From positions 1 to 56,615 of the forward strand of contig LNFR01000063.1 in the NCBI GenBank assembly GCA_001567185.1: a stretch of DNA of 56,615 bases. Direction: 5' to 3'. The first letter of the stretch is position 1. Each line of letters starts with the position of its first letter. Made by a program: the position numbers and the translations under genes. Under the pieces are notes generated by a model that worked only from the letters and a program-made list of their open reading frames with translations, did no database searches and was not told where the DNA came from. Positions 36,545 to 47,859 of this stretch are shown piece by piece. This DNA comes from Bacteroidetes bacterium OLB12. GTDB taxonomy: Bacteria; Bacteroidota; Bacteroidia; Cytophagales; Cyclobacteriaceae.

Positions 36545-37257
36545 TTCGTTATTGATTCAGTATCCGTATCAAAAATTAAAAGACCTTCATGCGTATCATC
36601 CAGCGAAGCCAGCAACTTACCTTCCCTATTCCAAACTGCTGAACCTCCGGCACACACACCATTATCTGCAACACCAACAGCATTAACAAATAATGTATAA
36701 ATACCCGAGCGTGCAAGGATAGCTAACCGGTTATACGATGGTGCTATTCCATTCCTAAACTTGGCCACGGTGGCCACATACACATCCGGCTTTGAAGGAA
36801 CCATCCGGTTGAAATGTTCTTCGACTGATAGTTCATAACAAATAGCCAATCCTACCCGGCAGCCCCTTATTAATATTGGTGATAGATTAGTTCCCGGAAC
36901 GAACCACGGTTCTTCATCGGGGTGCAGGTATTGTTTGCCGTAAACAAGCACTGATTGACCCGGTTGAAAAATCAGCAATGAGATTATTATGCCAGCTTGT
37001 GTTTTTAATGGAGCGCCCACTGCAATGGTTATTGCATGATGGTTACACAATTCCTGCAATTCCTTTACGCACGCATCGGTTAATTCCAAAGCCAATGAGG
37101 TTGCCAGGGTTGGTTCATATCCTGTTAAGGACAGTTCCGGAAAAATAATTGCATCCGCTCCTTGTGCAACCGCGCGCAAAATGAAGTGCGTGTGTGCAAC
37201 CAGATTAGCGGGTATTTGGCCCGTTGCCGGCTTCGTTTGCGCAAGTGCAAGTTTCAC
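36541..37257 (-). CDS. Carbon-nitrogen hydrolase (nitrilase superfamily)
   Basis: 238 residues, with the Glu-Lys-Cys triad: Glu in IIFPELSLTGYEP, Lys in VYGKQYLHPDEE and Cys in LAICYELSVEEH. Cytoplasmic, probably an amidase; the substrate cannot be told. It overlaps the B1 enzyme by four bases and starts eight bases after the alpha-2-macroglobulin stop, so it belongs to this operon. Confidence 0.88.
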   Translation of the reverse strand: MKLALAQTKPATGQIPANLVAHTHFILRAVAQGADAIIFPELSLTGYEPTLATSLALELTDACVKELQELCNHHAITIAVGAPLKTQAGIIISLLIFQPGQSVLVYGKQYLHPDEEPWFVPGTNLSPILIRGCRVGLAICYELSVEEHFNRMVPSKPDVYVATVAKFRNGIAPSYNRLAILARSGIYTLFVNAVGVADNGVCAGGSAVWNREGKLLASLDDTHEGLLIFDTDTESITK

Positions 37258-37265
37258 AGATACAG

Positions 37266-40200
37266 CTATTGCACCACCCCTTTCACAACCTCTACCACCA
37301 TGCCCTTCTTGCGCGCGTAGATGTTATTATCGTACATCGCCTCGCAACTTACTGCCGGCAAGTAATACGAACCCGCATAACTTGCCGTAAGCATCACCTT
37401 AAAGGTTTTGGATTGCCGGGCACTAAGATCAAAGTATGTATAAACCCGATCATCGCGTATATCCTGATAGGTGGGCACATCGCCTGTAATCCGGGCTCCC
37501 TCATCACCAGTTAATCTCAAGTTGTTGATCTCCCAGCCAGAAGGAAAAATCTGATTGAGCGCCAGATTTTTGTACAACCCCCGCATACCCGGATTAAATA
37601 CAGTAACGGTTGCCACAAACTCGGTACCTTGTTCCAGCATGGCCGGATTAACAGGAGTTCCATCGCTCGATGTGTAGCTTACTGTTAGCATCAGGTTCTT
37701 CTCACTATCTTCCTCTGTTCCGCGCGCGGGTACACCTTCTTGTATTACCCGTGCAAATAAAACGCCCTTGCTGGCACTTACCACTTTCAGATCGGACGCT
37801 TTATTTTCTGCCGGTAAAACAATTGATGCAACCGGTAAATCGGTACCCGTTGTAACCGCTTTGCCATTGTACGTGTACGAAAATTTAAGATCACCCTTCT
37901 CGCCAGCCGCAAAGGAACCCACCGATTTTAAACTCCACGCCAGGGTTTGTGTGCTCATCCAGTTATTAAAATCGCTTAGTGCATATGAGAGTTCTTTTAC
38001 AATCTCGAAAGCCCTGGTTCGATCATTCAAGAGTATCAATGTTTCCAGAATAATTGCTTTATCGCGTAAATCCGAACCATATGAATAAGCCAACTCCTGG
38101 TAAGGCTTTACCTGCGTAGGTAATTTTTCAATTAATTTCTTAGCTGCTTCGGGTTGCCCGGTTTTTACATACGCAGCAGCCAACATCCAGGCGGCTGTGG
38201 TTGGTAGATTATTTTGTTCGCGTAACCGGTTCATCGCACCTAATTCTGCATCGCCTGCCAGCGCCAGGGTGTAAAGCCGATAGGCTTGTATCAATTCGCT
38301 GCTGCCATACTCCTGGGCTTTGCGCCAGTTTTGTGCTTTGTTCTTTTGGTATTTCTTCCAGCGTCTGATCATATCGTTGGGCACATAATATCCTTTTGCC
38401 TCAGCCTCGATTAAGAAATGACCGGCATACGTACTGCCCCAACTATCGGAATCGTCACTGCCGGGCCAGTAAGCAAATCCACCATCACTATGTACAAACG
38501 TTTTCAATCGTTCGATGGCCGCAGTAACATTTCGCTGAATGGTTGTCTTCTCCGCATCGGTTAAAGCTTTTATCTTATCGAGATACAATTGCGGAAAGAC
38601 TGCCGATGTGGTTTGTTCAATACAACCATACGGATATTGCAGCAGGTAGCGCATCCGCTGGCCCAGGTTTACCGGAGGCAAGCTGGAGATTTCGAGTGTA
38701 GTTACGTTTGTACCGGCCACGCCAAATGGAGTTACGGTTGTATTCCATGTTTTACCGGCATCCAACACTACATCGGCAACTTGTGTAACGGGTGGATTCG
38801 GGTTGCGGACTTCTATTTCAATTTCATCGGTAGCAGAATAATTACCCGAAGTGCTGTTACTGTTACTTTCGCAAAGCCGGTTTCGCCTTTCACATTCAAT
38901 GCGAAGTCGAGTGTAAGATCATCTTCGGCCATCACAACCGTGCGCGATGATTCATCGGCCATCGTTACGGGGCCGCTTACTTTAATATCTACCTTAACAT
39001 TTCTGATGTTATTCTCGCTTTTGAATAAAGTAATCGGCAGCTTAACCCGTTCTTCCGGGCCAAGCACCCGTGGCAAGGTAGCCAGCACCATTAGGGGTTT
39101 TCGTACCGGTGTGATTTTTTCTGTTTTACCATACGCGCCCTCATACCCGGCCACAAGCATGGTTTTTACCGAGCCTATATATTGAGGCATTATAAACTTA
39201 TGCTCCTTGCTGCTTCCGGAAAGTGTGATAGGACCAAAGAATTTTACGACCGGCTTAAACCGGTTTGACTTGGCATCGTCTTCTTTTGCAACCAACTCCG
39301 CATCGCCACCCAGTGCCAATAAACGTTCTACTCTTCCACCCAGCGCACCCATTACCTGGTCATACAAATCCCAGGTGGCAACTCCCAGGGCTTCGCGTGC
39401 ATAAAATTTATTCCAGGCATCGGGGGTGGTAAAGCGGGTAAGATCCAATAATCCTTCATCTACCATGGCGAGCGTATAGGTCATCTTTCTTTTAGATTTT
39501 TCGCTCACTTTAATTACTACTTCCTTGCCGGGCTCCAACACATCGGGCATTGTAAGCACAGGCTCCAGGTGTGTGTTCGGGTCTTCTACCTGAATAGGAA
39601 TTACACCATATAATCGTATTGGTAAATCGTTGGTGGTTTGTGCATGGGGTTGCAACAACGTAATGTTTACAAACACGTTTGGAGTCATGGCTTTTGTAAC
39701 CTCAAACGTAAATTGATTATCGCCTTTCCGGGTTTCGAGCCAATACGTTTGCAATACCTTGCTTCCGTTTTCAATACTGATCAGCGCGCGACCTTTCTCG
39801 CTACCCGGTATCACCAGCATGGCCTTTTCGCCCACGTTGTAAATGTTTTTATCTGATGAGAATGAAAGCATGGTAGCCCCTTCGCCTTCGTTGCGTGCAC
39901 GACCTGCCCAACCCGGCCAATCGATGTACACTACTTTGCCGGTGCTGTGCCCGCTTTGCGGATCGTATGCTTTCACAAAGAAGCGGCCCCACTCCGGATA
40001 TTTGATCTCAAAATTCCATGAGCCCTTGCCATTCACCGTGCTTACTCTTCCGGTTGCTACCGGCTGGGAATAATTACCCGACATGAAATTGATTGACCCT
40101 TCGGAACCATCCCACCACCAACGCCAATCAATTTTATAAACAGAAAGTTCAACTGTTCGCGAAAGCGGATTACCATTGGCATCCAGGGTAACAATATCTA

Positions 40201-42811
40201 CCCGTTGCGTGGTATCGGTGCGTAACATACCGCGGGCTTTATCGCCTTTTGGTAGTTTTATACCGGTAAGCGCATCATAAGGATAGAACGGAATACTGAA
40301 ACGATCGATACTGAAGTTGCCGCTCTCTTCAAACACCTTTCCTCTGAAAACGGCATTGAGCGTACCGGGCGCATCGCCATTCACTTCCAGGTTTGCATTT
40401 ACCTGCGCATTTCCGTTGGCATCGGTATTTCCTTCAAAAATGGTTTGTGCTTCACTATAGAACTCGATGGAGGGATCATCGAACACAAAATCTTTGTATT
40501 GATCAAATTTGGTTGTGCCTTTGGTAAGCAGTACATCAAATTGCGCGCGCAGGTTTTTTCCGGGTGCACCATGCAGCCAGTTTACTTTCAGGTTGCCCGA
40601 TACATTGTTATTACCCGCAGTAAGTTTATCTACACCAAAATCAAGATTAATCTTTAGCCGATTGGGTTTAACTGTTTCAATTTTTAAGAACTGCTGAAAC
40701 TCGGTGCCTCCTACTTTTACACGCCCCAGCCAATTTCCGGTTGGAGCATCGGCTGTGGTTGCTGTGGCAAATTTATAGAATCCGTTTTCGGATGATGATC
40801 GTACCAACCGCGTAGTAACCTGCCCTTGTGGATTTTGCAATTCAAACACCACCGGATGCGAAGCCGGTAACAATTTGTTTTTATCTTCCAGAATAAAGCT
40901 AAGGTAAAGTGAATCGCCCGGGCGCCACACACCGCGTTCGCCATATAAAAATCCTTTTAGTCCATCCTGCACATACTCGCCACTCACATTGAAATTACTG
41001 AGCGAAAGTGATTCGCCATCTTGTACCTTGAGGAAGCCGCGTTGCGATCCGTGTTTAGCTACAACCGCAAATGGTTTTTTAGATGATTGTAACGTCACTT
41101 TACCATCTCCATCGGTTTTACCGGCAGCGAGTAGCTGTTGTTGGTAATCAAATAATTCAACCTCAACACCAGAAAGGGGCAACGTTGTTTTAAGATCATT
41201 CACTACCACCAAGGTATTATCATCGCCTCCACGCTTGGCCAACAGCCCCAGGTCTGACGCCAATACATTTCGCCTGATGTTGCGGTTACCTGTATAGTAA
41301 GAAGAATGACATGGATTATCACGTTGCGACCAGTCATAGTCATCATAGTAATAATAATCATCGTACGAGTCCCAGTAACTTTCTTCACCTCCATCCTCGC
41401 CATCCCATTGCTCAAAAGCACCCTCCGTTGCGGGAGTATCTTCACCTCCTTCGCACACATAGGCGAGGTACGCTTTTTTGAAACTGATACGCACCTGGTA
41501 AATGGCTCCGGGTTCGGCCTGAATTAATGTTGATAAATCAAGTGTAAAGCGATTCCATTTTCCCAAATCGGCTACACCTGCACTTTCAAGTGAGATGGTT
41601 TTGCTCAATACAGGCCGGCCTACCCGCCTCAGTTCTGAGTTGCCATCAAACTCGTTTACCTGTAAAAACTGAAGCACGTTATCTTCATAAATCTTAATCA
41701 CCTTTACATCTACCGACTTGAGGTTTACTGCTTCGAATGGCATAATCAAACCATCGGTAGAGGGCAGAATATTTCCTTTACCAACAAAGCGAACGGCCGG
41801 TAAGGTTTGTTCAAAGGCTACATCAAACGTAGCAGCCGTTTTTGTTTTATAATTGAGAATATTTTTTACTCCGGCTTCAACGGTAATGGTGCGCGAGCCG
41901 GTTTGCCGCACCGGAGGAAATACTTTGATCTCATTGTCTTTTACTTCAAAGTCGAGGCTATTCAACTCCGAAATTCTTACCAGGCCTTCTAAGTTCTGGG
42001 TTTCGTTAAGCGGATCGGAGAATTGAACAACCACTTGCTGGCTGGTGCCTTGTTCTACCCGTACGTTCACTACTTTAAAATCACCAAGGGCAGGAATTTC
42101 CACTTCGCGCTCTTCCTTCCGCTCAATATTAAGGGCGGCACCGGCAAAGGAGAGCATAACCTTACTGGCTGCATCTTTTCGTGCTACCTCTTCAACTACA
42201 AAATTGTGTGTTTTGCCTTCGCCTGTATGTGTCCAATTTACTTTTAGAGAAGTGCCTTCCTGGGTGGCGGCTATCATTTTTTCAACAGATTCATTTTCTG
42301 CGAAGTCTGCCGTATAAACCATGCCTTCTATTTTCTGTCGCTTGAGATCCGTTTTTACATACGGTCTCACATTATCAACCGACACTTCGAAGTTTTGCGG
42401 AATTACCTGCAGCGTGAATTCAAATGTTTTCACATCAGCCGGTACCTCCATCAACCGGTGCAGGTTAAAGTTTATCTTATAAATCTGACCTGAAATAAGG
42501 CGTGCTTCGGGTTTAAACTCCAGCGTACGTTTATCTATCCAAACGGTGGTACCTTTTACAGAAGGTTTAAGATCAAACAACTTAAGTGTTGTTTCGGTGC
42601 CTACTGCAGTTTCTTCGGCTACATCGTGCGAAAGCACAATACGAATGGGCGAACCCGACCCAATAACTCCTGCCGTATAGGAAGTGATGTACTGACCGAA
42701 TGCGGGATTAATGCTTGCATTAACCGGCTGTTCCGATTTTCGGAATGCGAAGAAATAAACACCGGCAGCAGCTACACCAACTGCCAACAAGCCTACCAAT
42801 ACTTTTTTCAT
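37266..42811 (-). CDS. Bacterial alpha-2-macroglobulin, one frame break
   Basis: About 1848 residues in two frames joined near 38849-38853, where one base is missing (VTVTA should run on to SGNYSATDEIEIEVRNPNPP). N-terminal anchor KKVLVGLLAVGVAAAGVYFF, MG domains, bait-region-type segment, an A2M domain (PVVKFFGPITLSGSSKEHKFIMPQYIGSVKTMLVAGYEGAYG) and the thioester motif YGCIEQTTS (CxEQ complete). A Tyr/Asp-rich insert (DSYDDYYYYDDYDW, about 41310-41400) is unusual. Bacterial A2M traps attacking proteases in the periplasm and typically works with PBP1C, which is encoded at the end of the same run. Confidence 0.92.
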
Positions 42812-42950
42812 AACTCTGGATTGAGGGTTTAGCGGGAATTAAATATCGCTAAAGTGACAGAGATATTGTGATTTGCAAGGAGAAATTCCTGTAGAATTTT
42901 TCCGCTAATCTTAAACGTGATTGGAGCGTATGGCGGATAAAGAAAGTGGC

Positions 42951-43664
42951 CTATTTACAGGCCACCCCATCTACATAATTTTTGATTACGGCTATTGGTT
43001 TGGCTACCTCGCTGCCAATAAACCCCGAAATATCTTTATAGGAAACTTCTTTTTTATATTGTTTTAAAAACTCGCCTGATAACGGCAGGTAACTCCAATG
43101 CCAGCGTTCTTCTTCATAGCCGGTTCGGCCTGAATCTTTAGCGGTATAGGGTTGGCAAAAACCATACGCAGCAGCATGGGTTTTAAGCCAGGTGTAAATC
43201 CTGAGTCCTTCGCCCGAATCAAAATAACTGTTTTCCAGCGCATTCAAATCCATATCGGTACCCCAATGGTGCCTCGAGGTAGTGGGCATGGAGCTGTACA
43301 ACAAAATAAGCCGGGCGCGTTCTTTCGGGTCGGCTACGGTGGTAAGGTCTTTGCCTTCTACGCGTACTTTTCCATTCCATTTGTTTTCCCAGATTCGCTT
43401 TTGCGAATCAAAGTTTCGCGTAGCTGAAATAATCACCAACTTCACGCTGTCTTTCAGTGCCGCTTCGCTCATCTTCACAAAAGCCTCATAGGTTTCCTTT
43501 CTCAGGTAGGCGTTTCGTCCACTGCCCCGGGTATGTTCATCGGCAAGCTTAACAAACAGCGGATGTGTGGCCGGATCAAATTTTCCCAATAAATAGTTCT
43601 TATCAACCGATTGTGCCTGAAGTGCAAGTGAACCCGCAACAATAAAAAGTGCTATCAATCTCAT
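42951..43664 (-). CDS. M15-family D,D-carboxypeptidase (VanY-like)
   Basis: 237 residues from ATG 43664 (MRLIALFIVAGSLALQAQ signal peptide). The zinc ligands of peptidase family M15B/VanY are seen in TTSRHHWGTDMDLNAL (His, Asp) and EERWHWSYLP (His). It trims D-Ala from peptidoglycan stem peptides in the periplasm. It lies between the aromatic operon and alpha-2-macroglobulin, in the same direction; the 139-base gap before A2M suggests a separate transcript. Confidence 0.88.
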   Translation of the reverse strand: MRLIALFIVAGSLALQAQSVDKNYLLGKFDPATHPLFVKLADEHTRGSGRNAYLRKETYEAFVKMSEAALKDSVKLVIISATRNFDSQKRIWENKWNGKVRVEGKDLTTVADPKERARLILLYSSMPTTSRHHWGTDMDLNALENSYFDSGEGLRIYTWLKTHAAAYGFCQPYTAKDSGRTGYEEERWHWSYLPLSGEFLKQYKKEVSYKDISGFIGSEVAKPIAVIKNYVDGVACK

Positions 43665-43718
43665 ATCAAAAAAATTTTCTTTCCCATCCACACCAAAGAA
43701 AAAGAAGCAGGTATAAGA

Positions 43719-44824
43719 TTATACCCGCTCCGTTACCTGATTCATTACTTTCGTTTGTACCTGAATGGATTCGTGGTGAATCAATTTCAGCAAATCGCTT
43801 GTAAATTCTTCGCTCAATCCCATTGCCTTACATAAAGCCACCCGGGTTTGCACAATTTCTTCCCAGCGACTAACCTGTAAAATGGTTACATTATTTTCTT
43901 TCTTATACTGGCCAATCTTTTCTGAGATTTTCATACGCTGCGATAAGCGTTGCATAATTTCATCATCCAACTGGTCGATCTGTTCGCGTAAAATGCTTAG
44001 GGTATCTTTAAAAGTTTTGTCTTCAACCGAAGGTGTGCGTACCACCAACTCGCTTACAATTTTTCCCAACACAGCCGGGGTAACCTGTTGCTTGGCATCG
44101 CTCCATGCTGCATCGGGGTTAATATGGCTTTCAATCATCAATCCGGCCATGTCCAGATCAAGGGCTTTTTGAGAGATGAAGGCAATCAAATCGCGGTTAC
44201 CGGCAATGTGGCTTGGGTCGCAGATCATATCCAACTCTGGTACCCGGGTTTTTAATTCAATGGCCAGGTCCCACATGGGGGCATTGCGAAACGGTCCTTT
44301 TTCAAACGATGAGAACCCGCGGTGAATAGCGGCCAGCTTGGTAATGCCTGCTTTGTTTAAACGCTCTAAGGCACCTAACCACAATTCAACATCGGGGTTA
44401 ATCGGATTTTTTAACCAGCACGGGAATATCCACACCTTTCAATGCATCGGCTACTTCCTGAACCGAGAATGGATTTACCGTAGTACGGGCTCCTACCCAA
44501 AGAAAATTTACACCCGCCTTTAAAGCCGCTTCCACATGTGCTGCATTGGCTACTTCGGTTGTTACGGGCAAACCAGTTTCTTTACCAGCCTGCACCAACC
44601 ACTTTAAACCCACATCGCCAGCACCTTCATATTGGCCTGGCCTGGTACGCGGTTTCCAGATACCGGCACGCAAGGCATCTACTTTTCCGGTAGCTGCAAC
44701 TTGCCTGGCTGTAGCAATGGTCTGCTCTTCCGTCTCGGCACTGCATGGGCCACTGATAATTACCGGGCGTTTTTACTTTCATCCACGATGAGATGGGTTC
44801 GAGTTGTAATCCTTTCTTTGTCAT
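43719..44824 (-). CDS. Bifunctional DAHP synthase / chorismate mutase, three frame breaks
   Basis: N-terminal class I-beta type 3-deoxy-7-phosphoheptulonate synthase (IISGPCSAETEEQT, ALRAGIWKPRTRPGQYEGAG, LDMICDPSHIAGNRD) and C-terminal AroQ chorismate mutase (ILREQIDQLDDEIMQRLSQRMKISEKIGQYKKENN). It supplies the first step and the branch step of Phe/Tyr synthesis. Base losses near 44765 and 44776 and an extra A in the run at 44407-44412 split it into three frames; corrected, VLVKNPINPDVELW is restored. ATG 44824, about 369 residues. Last gene of the operon led by pheA, hence probably under the same attenuator. Confidence 0.9.
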
Positions 44825-44883
44825 AACGCAATAAAGTTAATTAGATATTTCGGTTTTAGTTGTTGTCCTGATTGATAAGAGTT

Positions 44884-45750
44884 TTATGTTTTGGGTTTAT
44901 CGCTATGCTGATCCAGCACTCTGCGAATTTCATTTGCCTTTGACATGATTCGATGTAATTCCTTTGTATCGCGCTTCATTAAATGATAATGAAATTTTTG
45001 CAGATGCATAATGTATTCCAGCAAAGCCTGGCTTAGATACTCCACATTTTGTTCAAAGATGGGCGCCCACATATCGGGCGAGCTTTTCGCTAAGCGTACC
45101 GTAGAAGCAAAACCACTACCGGCCAGATCGAAAATATTTTTTTCATCCCGCTCGATGTCTAACACAGTTTGTCCTAATAAAAAAGAACTTACGTGCGAGA
45201 GGTGTGAAACATAGGCCACATGCCGGTCGTGTTCATCAGCTTCCATAAAGATGGTCTTCATTTCTAACGCATCGAACACTTTCATAGCGGTATTCAACGC
45301 ATCTACGGAAGATTTATTGGCCTCACAGATAATGTTGGTTTTACCTTTAAACAAACCATCGAACGCAGCGGTGGGGCCTGAGTTTTCAGTACCGGCAATT
45401 GGATGTGCTGCCACAAACTGATTCCGCTTAGGGTGGTTAGCTACCGATTTACAAATCGATGTCTTGGTTGATCCGCCATCAATTACCACAGCACCCTTCT
45501 TCACGATATCAAGTACTGCTGGTAAAAAAGCATGCAGGGCATTTACCGGAATAGCCAACACAACCAGGTCGGCTGTTGACAAGGCTTTGTCCTCGGTTAA
45601 GATTTTATCAACCAGTCCAAGTTCTACTGCCTTTATGCCATTGGCCGCATTTGCATCTACACCCACCAACTCGGTAGCAATACCGGCCCTGCGCAAGCCC
45701 AATGCCATTGAACCTCCAATCAAGCCTAATCCTACTATTGCAGTCTTCAT
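44884..45750 (-). CDS. tyrA: Prephenate dehydrogenase
   Basis: 288 residues. NAD-binding opening MKTAIVGLGLIGGSMALGLRRAG, the HPIAGTENSGP block with the catalytic His, and the helical dimer domain (DEHDRHVAYVSHLSHVSSFLLG). It oxidises and decarboxylates prephenate to 4-hydroxyphenylpyruvate. It starts three bases after the aminotransferase stop, so translation is likely coupled. No ACT domain, so feedback inhibition must come from elsewhere or regulation is at transcription. Confidence 0.92.
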   Translation of the reverse strand: MKTAIVGLGLIGGSMALGLRRAGIATELVGVDANAANGIKAVELGLVDKILTEDKALSTADLVVLAIPVNALHAFLPAVLDIVKKGAVVIDGGSTKTSICKSVANHPKRNQFVAAHPIAGTENSGPTAAFDGLFKGKTNIICEANKSSVDALNTAMKVFDALEMKTIFMEADEHDRHVAYVSHLSHVSSFLLGQTVLDIERDEKNIFDLAGSGFASTVRLAKSSPDMWAPIFEQNVEYLSQALLEYIMHLQKFHYHLMKRDTKELHRIMSKANEIRRVLDQHSDKPKT

Positions 45751-45753
45751 GGT

Positions 45754-46950
45754 TCAGACGTTAGATGTTAGTTTGGAGATGCCGGACGTTTCCGCCAGAA
45801 ATTTTTGAATTCGTTCCAGGGCCTCTTTCAGTTTTTCTTCTGTTGCGCATAGGGAGATGCGGATAAAGCGAGCACCACCTTCGCCAAAAATAAAACCAGG
45901 CGTAATAAATACATGGGTTCCATACAATACTTCATCAATCCACTTCTCTACATCCGTTACGTGTGCAGGGGCCTTTGCCCACACAAACAAGCCCGATTGC
46001 TTTTCGGAATAAGAACAACCCATTGCATCCAGAATTTGCCTCGCTGCCGCTCTTCTTTTTTTATAAACTGAATTTAGTTCTGTAAACCAATCCGCTCCAC
46101 ATTTCAAAGCTTCTGCTGCTGCTTGTTGCAACCCCAGAAACATGCCACTATCCATATTACTTTTTACACGAAGCACCGCATCTACCAAATCTTTGTTTCC
46201 AGCCACCCACCCAATACGCCAGCCGGCCATATTGTGCGATTTGCTTAATGAATTAAGTTCTAAGGCAACATCAGCCGCTCCTTCTATTGCCAGAATGCTT
46301 TGAGGATTATCGTTTAAGATTAATGAATACGGATTATCATTTACAATTAAAAAGTTATTTGCGCGGGCAAGATCTACAAGCGCTTTCAACTCTTCTTTGG
46401 AAGCCGTTCTACCCGTTGGCATGTGCGGAAAATTAACCCACATAATTTTTACTTTCGATAGATCCGTTCGCTTTAAAGCTGCCACATCAATTCCCCAATC
46501 AAGCGATTCCTGAAGGTCATACGTTCTCACCTTGGCCCCTACCAGTTTTGCTACGGATGAATAGGTTGGATAACCCGGGTTGGGAATCAACACTTCTTCC
46601 CCTTCATTTACAAAAGCCATAGCAATGTGCATGATGCCTTCTTTAGAACCCATGAGGGGGAGTATTTCCGTTTCCGGATTCAGATTTACACCGTACGTAT
46701 TTTTATAAAATCCCTGAATAGCCTGGCGCAAAGCAGGTATGCCTTTATAATTTTGGTACCCGTGGCTGCTTGCTTTCTGTGCCGTTGCATTCAACGCTTC
46801 AATTACGTGCGGAGCAGGAGCCTGGTCGGGGCTACCAATACCCAGGTTAATTACCGGATGGGCCGGTGTATCTAATCCACGCACTTCCGCTAACTTCTTG
46901 CTGAAGTAATATTCTTCTACGTTGGCAATCCGGTTTGCAGTCTTAATCAT
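45754..46950 (-). CDS. Class I/II aminotransferase (aromatic/aspartate type)
   Basis: 398 residues from ATG 46950 (MIKTANRIANVEEYYF); a TTG at 46965 is the alternative. PLP enzyme with INLGIGSPDQAP, the SKSHNMAGWRIGWVAG lysine site, and the GARFIRISLCATEE arginine near the end. In this operon it should aminate phenylpyruvate and 4-hydroxyphenylpyruvate to Phe and Tyr. Tight spacing to pheA and tyrA. Confidence 0.88.
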   Translation of the reverse strand: MIKTANRIANVEEYYFSKKLAEVRGLDTPAHPVINLGIGSPDQAPAPHVIEALNATAQKASSHGYQNYKGIPALRQAIQGFYKNTYGVNLNPETEILPLMGSKEGIMHIAMAFVNEGEEVLIPNPGYPTYSSVAKLVGAKVRTYDLQESLDWGIDVAALKRTDLSKVKIMWVNFPHMPTGRTASKEELKALVDLARANNFLIVNDNPYSLILNDNPQSILAIEGAADVALELNSLSKSHNMAGWRIGWVAGNKDLVDAVLRVKSNMDSGMFLGLQQAAAEALKCGADWFTELNSVYKKRRAAARQILDAMGCSYSEKQSGLFVWAKAPAHVTDVEKWIDEVLYGTHVFITPGFIFGEGGARFIRISLCATEEKLKEALERIQKFLAETSGISKLTSNV

Positions 46951-46961
46951 ATTACTTGTAT

Positions 46962-47795
46962 TCAATCTTCGCTTTTTTGTATTCGCCCAAAATATTCAGA
47001 TTTTTTTACCTGTCGCAGTACTTCACCAATTGCTACATCATAGCTTTTGCGTTTCTTCCACTCTACATCGATGTGAATAGAATATTCGCTTGGCTTACCG
47101 ATAATAGGTATTGATTGTATCTTCGAAAGATTAATGCTGTTGTTCTTAAATGTCATCAACGCATCGGCCAGGCTGCCCACTTCGTTGGCAACTTCAAAAC
47201 ACAAAGAGGCTTTGTTGCTATCAGGTAAAGTTTTGATTTTGCGGGTAAGAATCAGAAACCGCGTAAAGTTTTTCTTATGTGTTTCAATCCGTTTTTCCAG
47301 AATATTTAAACCGAATTTTTTGGCTGCATATTCATTGGCTATCGCGGCCGTAGTTTTTAACTTTTGCTCTTTCACTTTACGCGCAGATAGTGCCGTGTCA
47401 TCGCTTTCTAAGATCTGCACACCATTCAATCTATAAAGAAAGTCTGAACATTGGCGGATGGCCATTGGGTGCGACTCAATGCTGGTAAGGTCACTCACCT
47501 TTACGCCCGGTAATGCCAGCAAGTGCATGTGTATCGGAAGATAAACCTCGCCAATAATGGAGAAATGATACTCTTGTAACAAAAAGTAGTTCGGCAAAAT
47601 GCTTCCCGCGATGGAGTTTTCAATAGCCATTACGGCATAGTCGGATTCGCCTTTCTTCAACGATTCGCACAGCGCATGAAAACTCAGGCATTCTACGGTT
47701 TGAATGGGCTCCTGAAAGTAGGTTAATGCCGCTACTTCATGGAAGCTGGTGGCAATGCCCTGGATGGCGATCTTTAATTTTTTCTTCTTGTTCAT
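46962..47795 (-). CDS. pheA: Prephenate dehydratase with ACT domain
   Basis: 277 residues from ATG 47795; the TTG at 47804 would lie in the attenuator U tract. Periplasmic-binding-like catalytic domain (KIAIQGIATSFHEVAALTYF, VMAIENSIAGSILPNYFLL, ESHPMAIRQCSDFL, DDTALSARKV) followed by an ACT domain (LCFEVANEVGSLADALMTFKNNSINLSKIQSIPI) that binds Phe. It makes phenylpyruvate. First gene after the Phe/Tyr leader, so it is directly controlled by attenuation. Confidence 0.93.
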   Translation of the reverse strand: MNKKKKLKIAIQGIATSFHEVAALTYFQEPIQTVECLSFHALCESLKKGESDYAVMAIENSIAGSILPNYFLLQEYHFSIIGEVYLPIHMHLLALPGVKVSDLTSIESHPMAIRQCSDFLYRLNGVQILESDDTALSARKVKEQKLKTTAAIANEYAAKKFGLNILEKRIETHKKNFTRFLILTRKIKTLPDSNKASLCFEVANEVGSLADALMTFKNNSINLSKIQSIPIIGKPSEYSIHIDVEWKKRKSYDVAIGEVLRQVKKSEYFGRIQKSED

Positions 47796-47802
47796 ATACT
47801 TC

Positions 47803-47835
47803 AAAAAGAAAGTCCCTCTTTTGGGAGGGACTTTC
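47803..47835 (-). terminator. Attenuator terminator in the aromatic operon leader
   Basis: Minus strand: GAAAGTCCCTC, loop, GAGGGACTTTC, then TTTTT. The 11-pair stem (47825-47835 with 47808-47818) and U tract end only eight bases before the pheA ATG. The left arm can instead pair with AGGGACTT in the leader ORF (47881-47888), which would prevent the terminator. Confidence 0.9.
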
Positions 47836-47859
47836 TGGTTTCTTTCGCTTTATTATTTT

